This document shows, piece by piece, positions 1-6,873 of a DNA stretch of 20,958 nucleotides. Every line of letters starts with the position of its first letter. The first letter of the stretch is position 1. The stretch lies in IMG/VR virus record IMGVR_UViG_3300001460_000266, positions 1-20,958 of that record; one strand, given 5' to 3'. The notes below the pieces were generated by a model. It saw nothing but the letters and a program-made list of their open reading frames with translations. It did no database searches and was not told where the DNA came from. Position numbers and translations under genes: made by a program. The stretch comes from a virus.

Positions 1-1
1 C

Positions 2-124
2 ATCATAGGCTACCTAGCGTGGGGAGATCCTTGGGTAGCAACATACAAAGAGATGTTTCACCCTGACAGATGCAGGTATGAGGACAACAAACATAATGTA
101 ATAGATAACTGTGAGAAGGAGTAA
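2..124 (+). CDS. C-terminal end of a gene cut by the window edge
   Basis: An open frame runs in from the left edge and stops at TAA 122-124, giving the last 40 residues of a protein. The visible part is rich in aromatic residues (GYLAWGDPWVATY) and ends in a hydrophilic tail with two Cys. I do not recognise the family. The next gene starts 3 bases after the stop, and its Shine-Dalgarno sequence (AAGGAG, 117-122) lies inside the end of this frame, which fits a real gene in the same operon. The start and most of the protein are outside the window. Confidence 0.55.
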   Translation: MIGYLAWGDPWVATYKEMFHPDRCRYEDNKHNVIDNCEKE

Positions 125-127
125 CAG

Positions 128-313
128 ATGGTAGCATGGATGCCAAGCCCAGTGTATAACTATGCTGTAGAGTATGAGGGTGTAAGTTTTAATGACTCTG
201 GTGTGAACACTAGGGTGAGGTCTATATATTTGTACGCAACTAGTGAGCTACACATTAAGCAGATACTAGGTGACTACAAAGTTTTAACAATAGAAAAGTA
301 TGAAGGGAAGTAA
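128..313 (+). CDS. small hypothetical protein (61 aa)
   Basis: ATG 128 is preceded by a strong AAGGAG (117-122) at good spacing, so translation is well supported. The 61-residue product has no recognised domain, signal peptide or membrane segment. It contains alternating hydrophobic/polar stretches (residues 10-20 and 31-57) suggestive of a small alpha/beta fold. The next gene begins one base after its TAA stop (311-313) and has its Shine-Dalgarno inside this frame, so the two are probably translated together. Function unknown. Its place just before the integrase promoter allows a role in lysogeny control or host take-over, but nothing in the sequence shows this. Confidence 0.6.
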   Translation: MVAWMPSPVYNYAVEYEGVSFNDSGVNTRVRSIYLYATSELHIKQILGDYKVLTIEKYEGK

Positions 314-314
314 G

Positions 315-509
315 ATGTATCACATAACGATAGAAAGAAATGATGAGGTAGTAGAGGATTGGCATGGCAAGATATTCTCTGATGAGATAGGTAAGGCTGA
401 CAGTATGACTAAGAGTGGTGACACACTGACTGTTGTATGGTCACTGGAATGTCTTGATGGGTATGAGGATACAGATGAAGTGTTGTATCAAAGACACATT
501 GATAAATAA
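315..509 (+). CDS. small acidic hypothetical protein (64 aa)
   Basis: I place the start at ATG 315 because AAGGGAAG (303-310) sits at the right distance. The in-frame ATG at 300 would add five residues but has no Shine-Dalgarno and would overlap the previous gene. The product is strongly acidic: I count 16 Asp/Glu against 6 Lys/Arg. The N-terminus (MYHITIERND) looks like a beta strand, and the tail holds an acidic stretch (GYEDTDEV). No family recognised. It is the last gene before the 168-base regulatory gap. Small acidic early phage proteins are sometimes DNA mimics or inhibitors, but that is only a possibility here. Confidence 0.6.
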   Translation: MYHITIERNDEVVEDWHGKIFSDEIGKADSMTKSGDTLTVVWSLECLDGYEDTDEVLYQRHIDK

Positions 510-525
510 AAATATATTATCAGGG

Positions 526-555
526 TTGTCACACTTCTGTAAGTGACTGTATAAT
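526..555 (+). promoter_or_regulatory. sigma70-type promoter upstream of the integrase operon
   Basis: A -35-like TTGTCA (526-531, 5 of 6 to TTGACA) is followed after an 18-base spacer by a perfect -10 TATAAT (550-555). Transcription would start near 561-563 and run into the 23-codon ORF and the integrase. The spacer holds a small dyad, CACTT-CTGT-AAGTG (532-545), which could be an operator or simply a weak hairpin. The first 11-bp repeat (557) begins right after the -10 box, so a protein bound to the repeats would cover the start site. This is the best promoter I see in the window. Confidence 0.6.
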
Positions 556-556
556 T

Positions 557-644
557 ACATTAAGTATACTTTAAGTAAGACATTAACTCCTACAACTTAA
601 AGAAAGATAAAACTTTATGTATACTTTATGTAAACTTTAAGTAT
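557..644 (+). repeat. phased 11-bp direct repeats, possible operator or integrase arm sites
   Basis: Five copies of a motif close to ACTTTAWGTAW lie on one 11-bp grid: 557-567, 568-578, 612-622, 623-633 and 634-644. The two blocks are separated by 33 bases (3 x 11), so all copies face the same side of the helix. The unit at 557 differs by having ACATT, and 580-586 again reads ACATTAA. A partial inverted copy (ACTTAAAG) lies at 595-602. The sequence is seen directly; its role is inferred. Position just downstream of a -10 box favours a repressor operator. Position just upstream of an integrase gene favours arm-type integrase sites. Replication iterons are a third option. Confidence 0.65.
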
Positions 645-677
645 AACTAGGGTCTTTGTATCCAAGAGGAGATGAAG

Positions 678-749
678 ATGCTAGGTAAAGATGATGATCC
701 ATGTGATGAGATGATGCCACCTATACCAAAAAAGAAAGAAGAGAAATGA
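678..749 (+). CDS. 23-codon leader-like ORF coupled to the integrase
   Basis: ATG 678 opens a 23-residue frame (MLGKDDDPCDEMMPPIPKKK followed by EEK) that stops at TGA 747-749, overlapping the integrase start (746) by four bases (ATGA). AGGAG at 667-671 lies 6 bases upstream of ATG 678, a better distance than for the in-frame ATG at 672. The peptide is acidic at the front and Lys-rich at the end. It has no recognised domain and is too short for a typical excisionase. It may be a translational coupler that sets the level of integrase, since the integrase ATG has only a purine-rich stretch (AAAGAAAGAAGAG, inside this ORF) in front of it. Protein function unknown. Confidence 0.5.
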   Translation: MLGKDDDPCDEMMPPIPKKKEEK

Positions 750-1831
750 AATATACGACTAAGGTAAAACTTAAGGATGGCTCTGCTGTCTATCGTTTTA
801 ATCCACCCAATGATGCTAAGTCAGCAGGTGTTGTATCACCTAAGACTTTCCACGATGGGAGACAGGCGAGACATGAAGTACCAAAGCTTGTAAAGATTGT
901 TGATGACTTCAGAAAGGGTAACATACTTGTTGGTACTCTAGGTGTTAAGAGTAACCTAAGACAGGTGACAGCACACTACCTTAACACTGGACAGTTTAAT
1001 TCTTTGTCGTCAAGGACTAGGAAGACCTACGAGTATGGCTTTGCAAAGATCAATAGCACTAAGCTGTTTGCTAGGGAGTTAGGTGACATAACTGTCAAGG
1101 CTGTCACATCTGCTCACTGCACAGAACTCTATGAGATTTGGGTTAGGAACGTGAGTGTTGACCATGCTAACCAACTGTCAAGAATCTTCTCAGTCCTATT
1201 AAACTTCTGTCGTTCCATTGAACTGATAGACACCAACCCAATGTCTAGGGTTAAGAAGCGTTCACACACACCTCGCTCTGTAGTATGGACTAAGCCACAG
1301 GTAGAGCTATTCATTGAGACTGCCTTCTCTCAATTTAAGTGGAGAAACATTGGACTACTGGCACTCCTTGCCTACGAGTGGGGACAAAGACCCATTGACA
1401 TTACTCTACTTGAGTGGTCTAGCATAGATTTTGATAAGAAGATGGTAACAATCAAGCAGACTAAGCGTGGTGCTACAGTAATGTTACCCATTGAGGATAA
1501 GATAATGGAGCTTATGGTACAACAGTTAGGTGATTGGGATTGGCAGAAGTATGTTATACCTCACCAGAGACCTTCAGATGGGGCATACAGACCTATACCA
1601 TCAGGTCAGGTATCTACCCTAGCAAATGAGGTTAAGGCTGAGTGTGGGCTACCTTCAGACCTACATATGGGAGACCTACGTAAGACTGCCATCACTGAGT
1701 TAATTGAGAGTGGAGTTGATGCACTGGCAATCATGCACGTAACAGGGCATAAAAATGTACAGAGTCTTAACCCATACAACAAACACAACTATGAGACTGC
1801 AAAGTCTGCACTAGATATAAGGAGAGGGTGA
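746..1831 (+). CDS. int: tyrosine recombinase / phage integrase
   Basis: A 361-residue protein with the layout of phage integrases: an N-terminal arm-binding-like part (about 1-75), a core-binding SAM-like helical domain (about 75-170) and a C-terminal catalytic domain (about 180-360). Catalytic residues visible by pattern are R215 (WGQRP), a Lys in the beta hairpin (K237 or K240), R312 (GDLRKT), H335 (TGH) and the nucleophile Y344, nine residues after H335 as expected. The His normally three residues before the second Arg is replaced by G309, as in a subgroup of phage integrases with xDLR motifs. It would join phage and host chromosomes at attP/attB, making the phage at least potentially temperate. 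ATGA overlap with the upstream small ORF suggests coupling. No excisionase or attP core was recognised. Confidence 0.93.
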   Translation: MKYTTKVKLKDGSAVYRFNPPNDAKSAGVVSPKTFHDGRQARHEVPKLVKIVDDFRKGNILVGTLGVKSNLRQVTAHYLNTGQFNSLSSRTRKTYEYGFAKINSTKLFARELGDITVKAVTSAHCTELYEIWVRNVSVDHANQLSRIFSVLLNFCRSIELIDTNPMSRVKKRSHTPRSVVWTKPQVELFIETAFSQFKWRNIGLLALLAYEWGQRPIDITLLEWSSIDFDKKMVTIKQTKRGATVMLPIEDKIMELMVQQLGDWDWQKYVIPHQRPSDGAYRPIPSGQVSTLANEVKAECGLPSDLHMGDLRKTAITELIESGVDALAIMHVTGHKNVQSLNPYNKHNYETAKSALDIRRG

Positions 1832-2290
1832 TTGGCAAAGTATCAAACTTATATTAATAAAGAAGAAGCAATAGAGTTAGGTTTACCAGACCTAAGAGGC
1901 ACAGTAAATAAAAAAGGTTATAAATTTTTACACTACGCTATGTCTAGACTTAGTGGTAAGGTATGCACAGTATACGAGAACCCTAACTTTAGATCAAATA
2001 AGTGCAGTACTGCAAGAAGAAAAAGAAAAACATTAAGGGAGTTTACAACTAGGGTTAAGATGAGGTTTGGTTGCAGAGAATGTGGGTATAAAAAACACCC
2101 TGCTGCTTTACATTTTAATCATTTAAATCAAGAAACAAAATCTACAAATGTAAGTAGGATTTCAACTTGGATGAAGCTTAAAAATGAAATTAGAAAATGT
2201 GAAATTCTTTGTGCTAATTGTCATGCTATACACAGCGTAGAAAATAAACACCACTTAAAATTTAACCACACTATACATGAGGAAACATAA
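1832..2290 (+). CDS. HNH endonuclease, free-standing homing-type
   Basis: The frame starts with TTG 1832, directly after the integrase TGA, with GGAGAGGG (1821-1828) upstream. The 152-residue protein has a zinc-binding HNH module at about 81-134: C81-x2-C84, the HFNH segment (H94, H97) and C127-x2-C130-H131. The N-terminal 75 residues are very basic (RRKRK near 62-66), likely DNA-binding. HNH enzymes nick or cut DNA with a metal-bound His; free-standing ones in phages often act as homing endonucleases. The DNA is richer in A and T than both neighbours and uses more AAA/AAT/TTA codons, suggesting separate arrival. It sits between integrase and hydrolase with no intron visible. A role in DNA packaging is less likely away from terminase. 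Confidence 0.85.
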   Translation: MAKYQTYINKEEAIELGLPDLRGTVNKKGYKFLHYAMSRLSGKVCTVYENPNFRSNKCSTARRKRKTLREFTTRVKMRFGCRECGYKKHPAALHFNHLNQETKSTNVSRISTWMKLKNEIRKCEILCANCHAIHSVENKHHLKFNHTIHEET

Positions 2291-2709
2291 TGTTTACAAC
2301 AGCACTCGTATGTTTAGCAATGAACGTATACTGGGAAGCTAGGTCACAATCTACAGCAGGTCAAATTGCTGTGGCACAGGTTGTAATCAACAGGGTAAAT
2401 GATAAAAGATACCCTGACAACGTGTGTGATGTCGTTACACAGGCAGTAAGACATTCGGGTAGTGACCTACCTGTAAGGCATAAGTGCCAGTTCTCATGGT
2501 ATTGTGACGGTCTGAAGGACAATCCTACTGACGATTCAGCTTGGGCAAAGGCACTGCTTGTGGCTGTAACTGTACATGACGGTAAGACTATTGATATGTT
2601 AGAGGGTGCAACACACTACCACTCCACCTCTGTGTATCCTGATTGGGCAAGCACAAAGACAAGGACATCAAGGATAGATGACCACATATTTTATAGATGG
2701 GAGAAGTAG
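2290..2709 (+). CDS. SleB-like cell-wall hydrolase (endolysin candidate)
   Basis: A 139-residue protein of the Hydrolase_2/SleB family, covering little more than the catalytic domain. Hallmarks are N12-x2-W15-E16-A-R with E16 as the probable catalytic acid, the QVVINRV helix, the CQFSWYCDG segment (66-74), and THYH (108-111) followed by P117-x-W119. SleB enzymes cleave the glycan strand of peptidoglycan. It has no convincing signal peptide (only about ten hydrophobic residues before the catalytic motif) and no wall-binding domain. The ATG overlaps the previous TAA by one base (TAATG), with GAGGA at 2279-2283. In a phage this would be the lysis enzyme, yet it lies in the integration/replication block rather than beside a holin; no holin is visible. 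A role in entry or superinfection cannot be excluded. Confidence 0.85.
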   Translation: MFTTALVCLAMNVYWEARSQSTAGQIAVAQVVINRVNDKRYPDNVCDVVTQAVRHSGSDLPVRHKCQFSWYCDGLKDNPTDDSAWAKALLVAVTVHDGKTIDMLEGATHYHSTSVYPDWASTKTRTSRIDDHIFYRWEK

Positions 2710-3378
2710 ATGATTAAAGTAACTTATATGGAACATATGGGGTCTGACCTGAGTGTAGTAAATGCAGCAAGGGTTAGCTTCAACAACTGGTCTAACTCAT
2801 TTGATATGAGTAAAGAAAGAAACATTAAGCTTATCAAGTACTTAGCTAAACACAAACACATGTCACCCTTTGGTCATTGCTTTGCTAAATTTCATGTACG
2901 TGCCCCTATCTTTGTAGCTAGGCAGTTGGTCAAGCATAAGTTCCTACGTTGGAATGAGATGAGTAGGAGATACGTAGACACTACACCTAACTGGTACAGA
3001 CCAGACATGAATGATGAGAACACTGCACTCTGGAGAAAGCAAACAAAAGATAAGAAGCAGGGCAGTGGTGGTGTATTAGAATCTGAAACAGAACAGAGCC
3101 TTGCCAACTTTGAGTTGAACCATGTAATTGCTGAAGCTATGCAAGCCTATCAGAGACTATTAGAGATGGGTGTGTGTGAGGAACAGGCACGTATGGTGTT
3201 ACCTTTATGTCACATGACTGAATGGTATTGGTCTGGTAGTCTTGACGCATTCGCTGACATGTGTATACTTCGATGTGCAGAAGATGCTCAAGTAGAAAGC
3301 AGAATGGTAGCAGACGATATTAGTAGAGAGATGGGAAAGTTATTCCCTGTATCATGGAAGGAATTAATGAATGAGTGA
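2710..3378 (+). CDS. thyX: flavin-dependent thymidylate synthase ThyX
   Basis: A 222-residue protein, normal length for ThyX. The enzyme methylates dUMP to dTMP with methylenetetrahydrofolate and reduced FAD. Visible family features: the ARVSF segment near residue 20, the H50-M-SPFGH56 motif, the signature region at 75-88 ending in MSRRY, EQARMVLP (158-165), and R188...AQ(193-194)..SR near the C-terminus, where the substrate-binding Arg lies. The usual RHR of the signature RHRx7S is KHK here (K75-H76-K77, then S85), a conservative but notable change. ATG 2710 follows the hydrolase stop directly, with GGGAG at 2699-2703; the stop overlaps the primase-helicase start by 8 bases. It supplies dTTP for phage DNA synthesis together with the downstream reductase. 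Confidence 0.95.
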   Translation: MIKVTYMEHMGSDLSVVNAARVSFNNWSNSFDMSKERNIKLIKYLAKHKHMSPFGHCFAKFHVRAPIFVARQLVKHKFLRWNEMSRRYVDTTPNWYRPDMNDENTALWRKQTKDKKQGSGGVLESETEQSLANFELNHVIAEAMQAYQRLLEMGVCEEQARMVLPLCHMTEWYWSGSLDAFADMCILRCAEDAQVESRMVADDISREMGKLFPVSWKELMNE

Positions 3379-4972
3379 TAACCCACATCAGGCATGTCCA
3401 TTTGAAGACTGTGGATCATCAGATGCATTCAACTGGAATGACGATGGGTATGGATTCTGTCACAGTTGTGGGGAATCTTACCCTACTAAAAAGAGAATAG
3501 GCATATTTGATTGGGTAAGAGAGAGCTACCCTGTAAAACAGAAGGTGAATGTAATGCAAGTAGAAGTTAAAGGTATGACGTTTGATAACATCAGGGGTAT
3601 CAACCCAGATGTATGCAAACTGTATGGCATACAGGTACAGACAGGTGCAAACGGTGAGCCTGTAAGGTATGCATACAAGTACCCACACACCGTCAAGTAC
3701 AGAGACTTCAACGATAAGTCTAAGACTTGGATTAAAGACAGGGGTGTAGGTATGAATCACCTATTTGGACCTGAGTTTAACTCCAACTCTTCCAACAAGA
3801 TATACATAACAGAGGGAGAGTTTGATGCTGCAAGTCTCTACCAGATACTAGGTCAGAAATACTTTGTGAAGTCACTACCTTCTGCATCTATTGGTGAGAA
3901 GTTTATCAAGCAGAACTATGATTACCTCAACTCTTTCAAGGAGATAATCTACGCAGGGGAACTTGATGATGCAGGTAAGCGTAGTGCAGAGAAGATATAT
4001 GAAGCCTTCCCTGCTAAGTTATACTTTGTACCTATGTCCAAGCACAAGGATGCTAACGAGTTCTTGATGGCAGGTGATAGTGAGGCACTCAAGTGGACTG
4101 CATTGAAACCACAACGCTACTCACCTGACAACTTCTTTTGTTCTGATGAGGAAGTTGAACAGGCGATAAGGACTGAGAGTCCATACCAGTACACACCAAC
4201 AGGTCACACAGGACTTGACGATAAGATCAGGGGCATTGTCAAGGGTGGCTTAACTTTTCTCAAAGCACCAAGGGGTACAGGTAAGACAGAGGTGATACGA
4301 TACTTTGAGACAGGGCTACTGTCTAACCCTGATACACGCATAGCCCTGCTACACATGGAAGAGATGAAGTCTACAACCTACAGAGCAATGGCAACGTACA
4401 ACCTTGGTGTTAATGTTAGGACTGAGGACGATGCAAAGGAGAATGGTATCTCTGAGGATGACGTAGTGGCTGCTGCTAAGTTAGCTACACAGGGTGAGCG
4501 TACCATAGTCTTTGAGATGAGGTCACATGATGATCCACTCAAGCTACTAGAGTACACTAGACTTGCAGCTACTGTCTACGGTGCAGAGTACATCTTTGTA
4601 GACCACGTTCAAAGACTAGCCTACCTCAGTCAGGCAGGTGTAGATGGTGCTACCTCAGTACTCACATCACTTGGAGCTAGGATGGCACAGCTATCTAAGG
4701 AGTTGAACATAGGTGTGGTATTAATATCACAGGTTAATGATGATGGACGTACCAAATATGCATCATCTCTTGAAGAAGAAGCAATCATTTGTATAAAGAT
4801 TGAAAGAGATGTTGACAGTGATGATGAATTAGTTCAGAATACAACTAACTTTATTGTTGATAAGAACAGACCCTTTGCAAAGTTGGGTAAGGCAGGTAGT
4901 GTTTACTATGATCCTGAGACTACGTTGCTTACTGAAGAGTCAGGGGGTACAGAAGATAGGATGGTTGCATGA
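3371..4972 (+). CDS. bifunctional primase-helicase, T7 gp4-like
   Basis: A 533-residue protein with the full T7 gp4 layout. A zinc ribbon lies at the N-terminus (C9, C14, C30, C33) and recognises the priming sequence. A TOPRIM primase domain follows, with TEGE (147-150) and LDDAG (198-202) as metal-binding motifs. The C-terminal RecA-like hexameric helicase has Walker A APRGTGKT (299-306), Walker B ending in D411, the LISQ motif (451-454) and a KNRP segment (498-501). It unwinds the fork ahead of the polymerase and makes RNA primers. The C-terminus is only mildly acidic and does not end in the aromatic residue that T7 gp4 uses to contact its polymerase. ATG 3371 overlaps the thyX end by 8 bases, with AAGGA at 3358-3362; the stop overlaps the polymerase start (ATGA). 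Confidence 0.95.
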   Translation: MSDNPHQACPFEDCGSSDAFNWNDDGYGFCHSCGESYPTKKRIGIFDWVRESYPVKQKVNVMQVEVKGMTFDNIRGINPDVCKLYGIQVQTGANGEPVRYAYKYPHTVKYRDFNDKSKTWIKDRGVGMNHLFGPEFNSNSSNKIYITEGEFDAASLYQILGQKYFVKSLPSASIGEKFIKQNYDYLNSFKEIIYAGELDDAGKRSAEKIYEAFPAKLYFVPMSKHKDANEFLMAGDSEALKWTALKPQRYSPDNFFCSDEEVEQAIRTESPYQYTPTGHTGLDDKIRGIVKGGLTFLKAPRGTGKTEVIRYFETGLLSNPDTRIALLHMEEMKSTTYRAMATYNLGVNVRTEDDAKENGISEDDVVAAAKLATQGERTIVFEMRSHDDPLKLLEYTRLAATVYGAEYIFVDHVQRLAYLSQAGVDGATSVLTSLGARMAQLSKELNIGVVLISQVNDDGRTKYASSLEEEAIICIKIERDVDSDDELVQNTTNFIVDKNRPFAKLGKAGSVYYDPETTLLTEESGGTEDRMVA

Positions 4973-6810
4973 TAATATTTGACGCAGAAGCAGATGGTTT
5001 ACTTGATCGTGCCACTAAGATACACTGCTTCTCTTACTTAGATGGAGAAGAACTAAAGACACTGCATCACTATGATGACATGAGGCATCTGTTAGTAAAT
5101 GCAAAAGGTTTGCTAGGTCACAACATTATTCGCTACGATGTACCACTCTTGAATAAGATACTTGGTATTAAGATTACAGCTAGGTTATTTGATACACTTC
5201 CTATGTCGTGGGTACTCAATCCACTACGCAGTAAGCATGGCTTGGATAGTTTCTTCCCTGACTTTGGTATTGAGAAACCTAAGATAGATGATTGGCACAA
5301 CCTATCACCGACTGACTACGCTCACAGATGTGAACAGGATGTACTGATTACACAAGCCTTGTGGAACAATCTACTGAAAAGATTTATGTTTCTCTACAAG
5401 GACAAGGTAAAGCTAGACAAGTTCTTTCGTTACCTTGAGTTCAAGATGGACTGTGCTAATGAAGCAGAGCAACAGGGTTGGAAGTTAGACACTGACTTGG
5501 CAATCAGTTGTGTTGATAAGATAACTAAGCTACAGGAAGAGAAGGTAGCAGAACTTATAGAGGTTATGCCCATGCGTAAGCTGACTAAGGTACAGACTAA
5601 ACCTAAAGTTTGCCACAAGAAGGATGGCTCACTGTCTGCTCATGGTGCAAGATGGTTTGGTTTACTAGATGAGTATGGACTACCAGACGGTTACAACGGT
5701 GATGTTACAGTGACTAAGGGTGCAGAAGAAGCTAACCCTAACTCCACTGAACAGGTAAAAGATTGGTTAACTTCTTTAGGTTGGAAGCCATGTACATACA
5801 AGTACAATAAGAACAAGGAGACAGGTGAAGAGAAGAAGGTATCACAGATACGAAAGAATGGTGAGCTAACCAAGTCAGTACGTTTACTTATCAAAGACAG
5901 CCCTGCTGTTGAGGTACTTGATGGTCTGACAATACTCCAACACCGCCTCAGTATATTCAAAGGCTTTGTTGAGTGTGAACATGATGGTTACGTAAGAGCA
6001 GAGATAGATGGACTAACCAACACACTACGCTTTAAGCATAAGAAACCATTGGTTAATTTACCTAGTGTGGACAAGCCTTGGGGTAGAGAGATACGCAGTT
6101 GCTTGGTTGCACCAGAAGGTTACACACTCTGTGGTGCTGACATGACATCACTTGAAGATACAACTAAGAGACACTATATGAAACCCTATGACCCTGAGTA
6201 TGTAGAGGAAATGTCAAGAGATGGCTTTGACCCACACCTTGACCTTGCTAAACATGCAGGTGTGATTACACAGGGTGATATAGACAAGCATGTGAGTGGA
6301 GAGAAGGACTTGAAGCCACTGCGTAAGAACTTTAAGGTGGTTAACTATTCTGCAACTTACGGTGTTGGTGCAGCAAAACTATCAAGAGAAACAGGTATGT
6401 CAGTGCAGGAATCACAGAAGTTACTTGACGCATACTGGCAACGTAACTGGTCAGTCAAACAGTTTGCTGAAGAACAGAATGTTAGAGAGATAGGTGGTGA
6501 GATGTGGATACAGAACCCTGTGAGTAAGTTCTGGCACAGCCTACGGTACAAGAAGGATGCCTTCTCCACCATCAACCAAAGCACAGGTTCTTATTGCTTT
6601 GATAAGTGGGTAGCATTCTACCGTATCAAGAGGTCAAACATTGTGGGTCAGTTCCACGATGAAAGTATTAACGTAGTTAGAAAAGGAGAAGAGCAACAGC
6701 ATACAAGTGTACTGAGTTGGGCTATCACTAAGTTGAATGAACAACTCAAGTTAAATGTACAGTTAGGTATTGATGTACAGTATGGAAAAAACTATGCAGA
6801 AATACATTAA
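4969..6810 (+). CDS. family A DNA polymerase, T7-like, with 3'-5' exonuclease
   Basis: A 613-residue replicative polymerase, somewhat shorter than T7 gp5. The N-terminal proofreading exonuclease keeps its acidic residues: D5 and E7 (FDAEADG), D57 (GHNIIRYD) and D124 (YAHRCEQD). The polymerase domain shows motif A with D391 (GADMTSLE), motif B R452-x3-K456-x3-Y460-x3-Y464-G, and motif C H563-D564-E565. The residue equivalent to E. coli Pol I F762 is Tyr (Y460), as in T7. Region 200-310, between the two domains, corresponds to the thumb and linker and has the NPNS..V.. segment usual in this group; I see no inserted extra domain. The start overlaps the helicase stop by four bases, giving balanced co-translation of the replisome. 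Confidence 0.95.
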   Translation: MIIFDAEADGLLDRATKIHCFSYLDGEELKTLHHYDDMRHLLVNAKGLLGHNIIRYDVPLLNKILGIKITARLFDTLPMSWVLNPLRSKHGLDSFFPDFGIEKPKIDDWHNLSPTDYAHRCEQDVLITQALWNNLLKRFMFLYKDKVKLDKFFRYLEFKMDCANEAEQQGWKLDTDLAISCVDKITKLQEEKVAELIEVMPMRKLTKVQTKPKVCHKKDGSLSAHGARWFGLLDEYGLPDGYNGDVTVTKGAEEANPNSTEQVKDWLTSLGWKPCTYKYNKNKETGEEKKVSQIRKNGELTKSVRLLIKDSPAVEVLDGLTILQHRLSIFKGFVECEHDGYVRAEIDGLTNTLRFKHKKPLVNLPSVDKPWGREIRSCLVAPEGYTLCGADMTSLEDTTKRHYMKPYDPEYVEEMSRDGFDPHLDLAKHAGVITQGDIDKHVSGEKDLKPLRKNFKVVNYSATYGVGAAKLSRETGMSVQESQKLLDAYWQRNWSVKQFAEEQNVREIGGEMWIQNPVSKFWHSLRYKKDAFSTINQSTGSYCFDKWVAFYRIKRSNIVGQFHDESINVVRKGEEQQHTSVLSWAITKLNEQLKLNVQLGIDVQYGKNYAEIH

Positions 6811-6815
6811 AGTAC

Positions 6816-6845
6816 TTGCATTATAATTATTAATCGTGTTAGAAT
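6816..6845 (+). promoter_or_regulatory. promoter-like sequence in the gap before SSB
   Basis: The 63-base gap 6811-6873 is one of the few real gaps in the + block. It holds a perfect TATAAT at 6822-6827, but without a recognisable -35 at the proper distance. A second reading pairs TTGCAT (6816-6821, 3 of 6 to consensus) with TAGAAT (6840-6845, 5 of 6) over 18 bases. Either could give extra transcripts of ssb, which must be made in bulk. GGAGA at about 6862-6866 is the ribosome site for ssb. The evidence is sequence resemblance only, in AT-rich DNA where such matches arise by chance. Confidence 0.35.
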
Positions 6846-6873
6846 AAACTTTCAATAAATTAGGAGACTAAAA

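Noticed and set aside
557-644. CRISPR array
   Set aside because: The repeats are only 11 bp with no spacers between most copies. The Cas4-like nuclease at 7522 is a phage exonuclease with no cas1/cas2 neighbours.
510-745. attP core made of a tRNA gene 3' end next to the integrase
   Set aside because: Many related phages integrate into tRNA genes, so I looked for a T-loop/acceptor-like segment (GGTTCGAATCC type) here and around 1831. I found none, so no attP is annotated.
3419-3760. 113-codon open frame on the - strand within the primase-helicase gene
   Set aside because: It lies opposite the zinc ribbon and TOPRIM region of a certain gene. Its product has no recognisable features.
5566-5900. 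Extra domain inserted between exonuclease and polymerase domains, as reported for some marine phage polymerases (DnaJ-like)
   Set aside because: Only isolated Cys residues occur (C215, C275) and no CxxCxG repeats. The segment fits the ordinary thumb/linker of T7-like polymerases.
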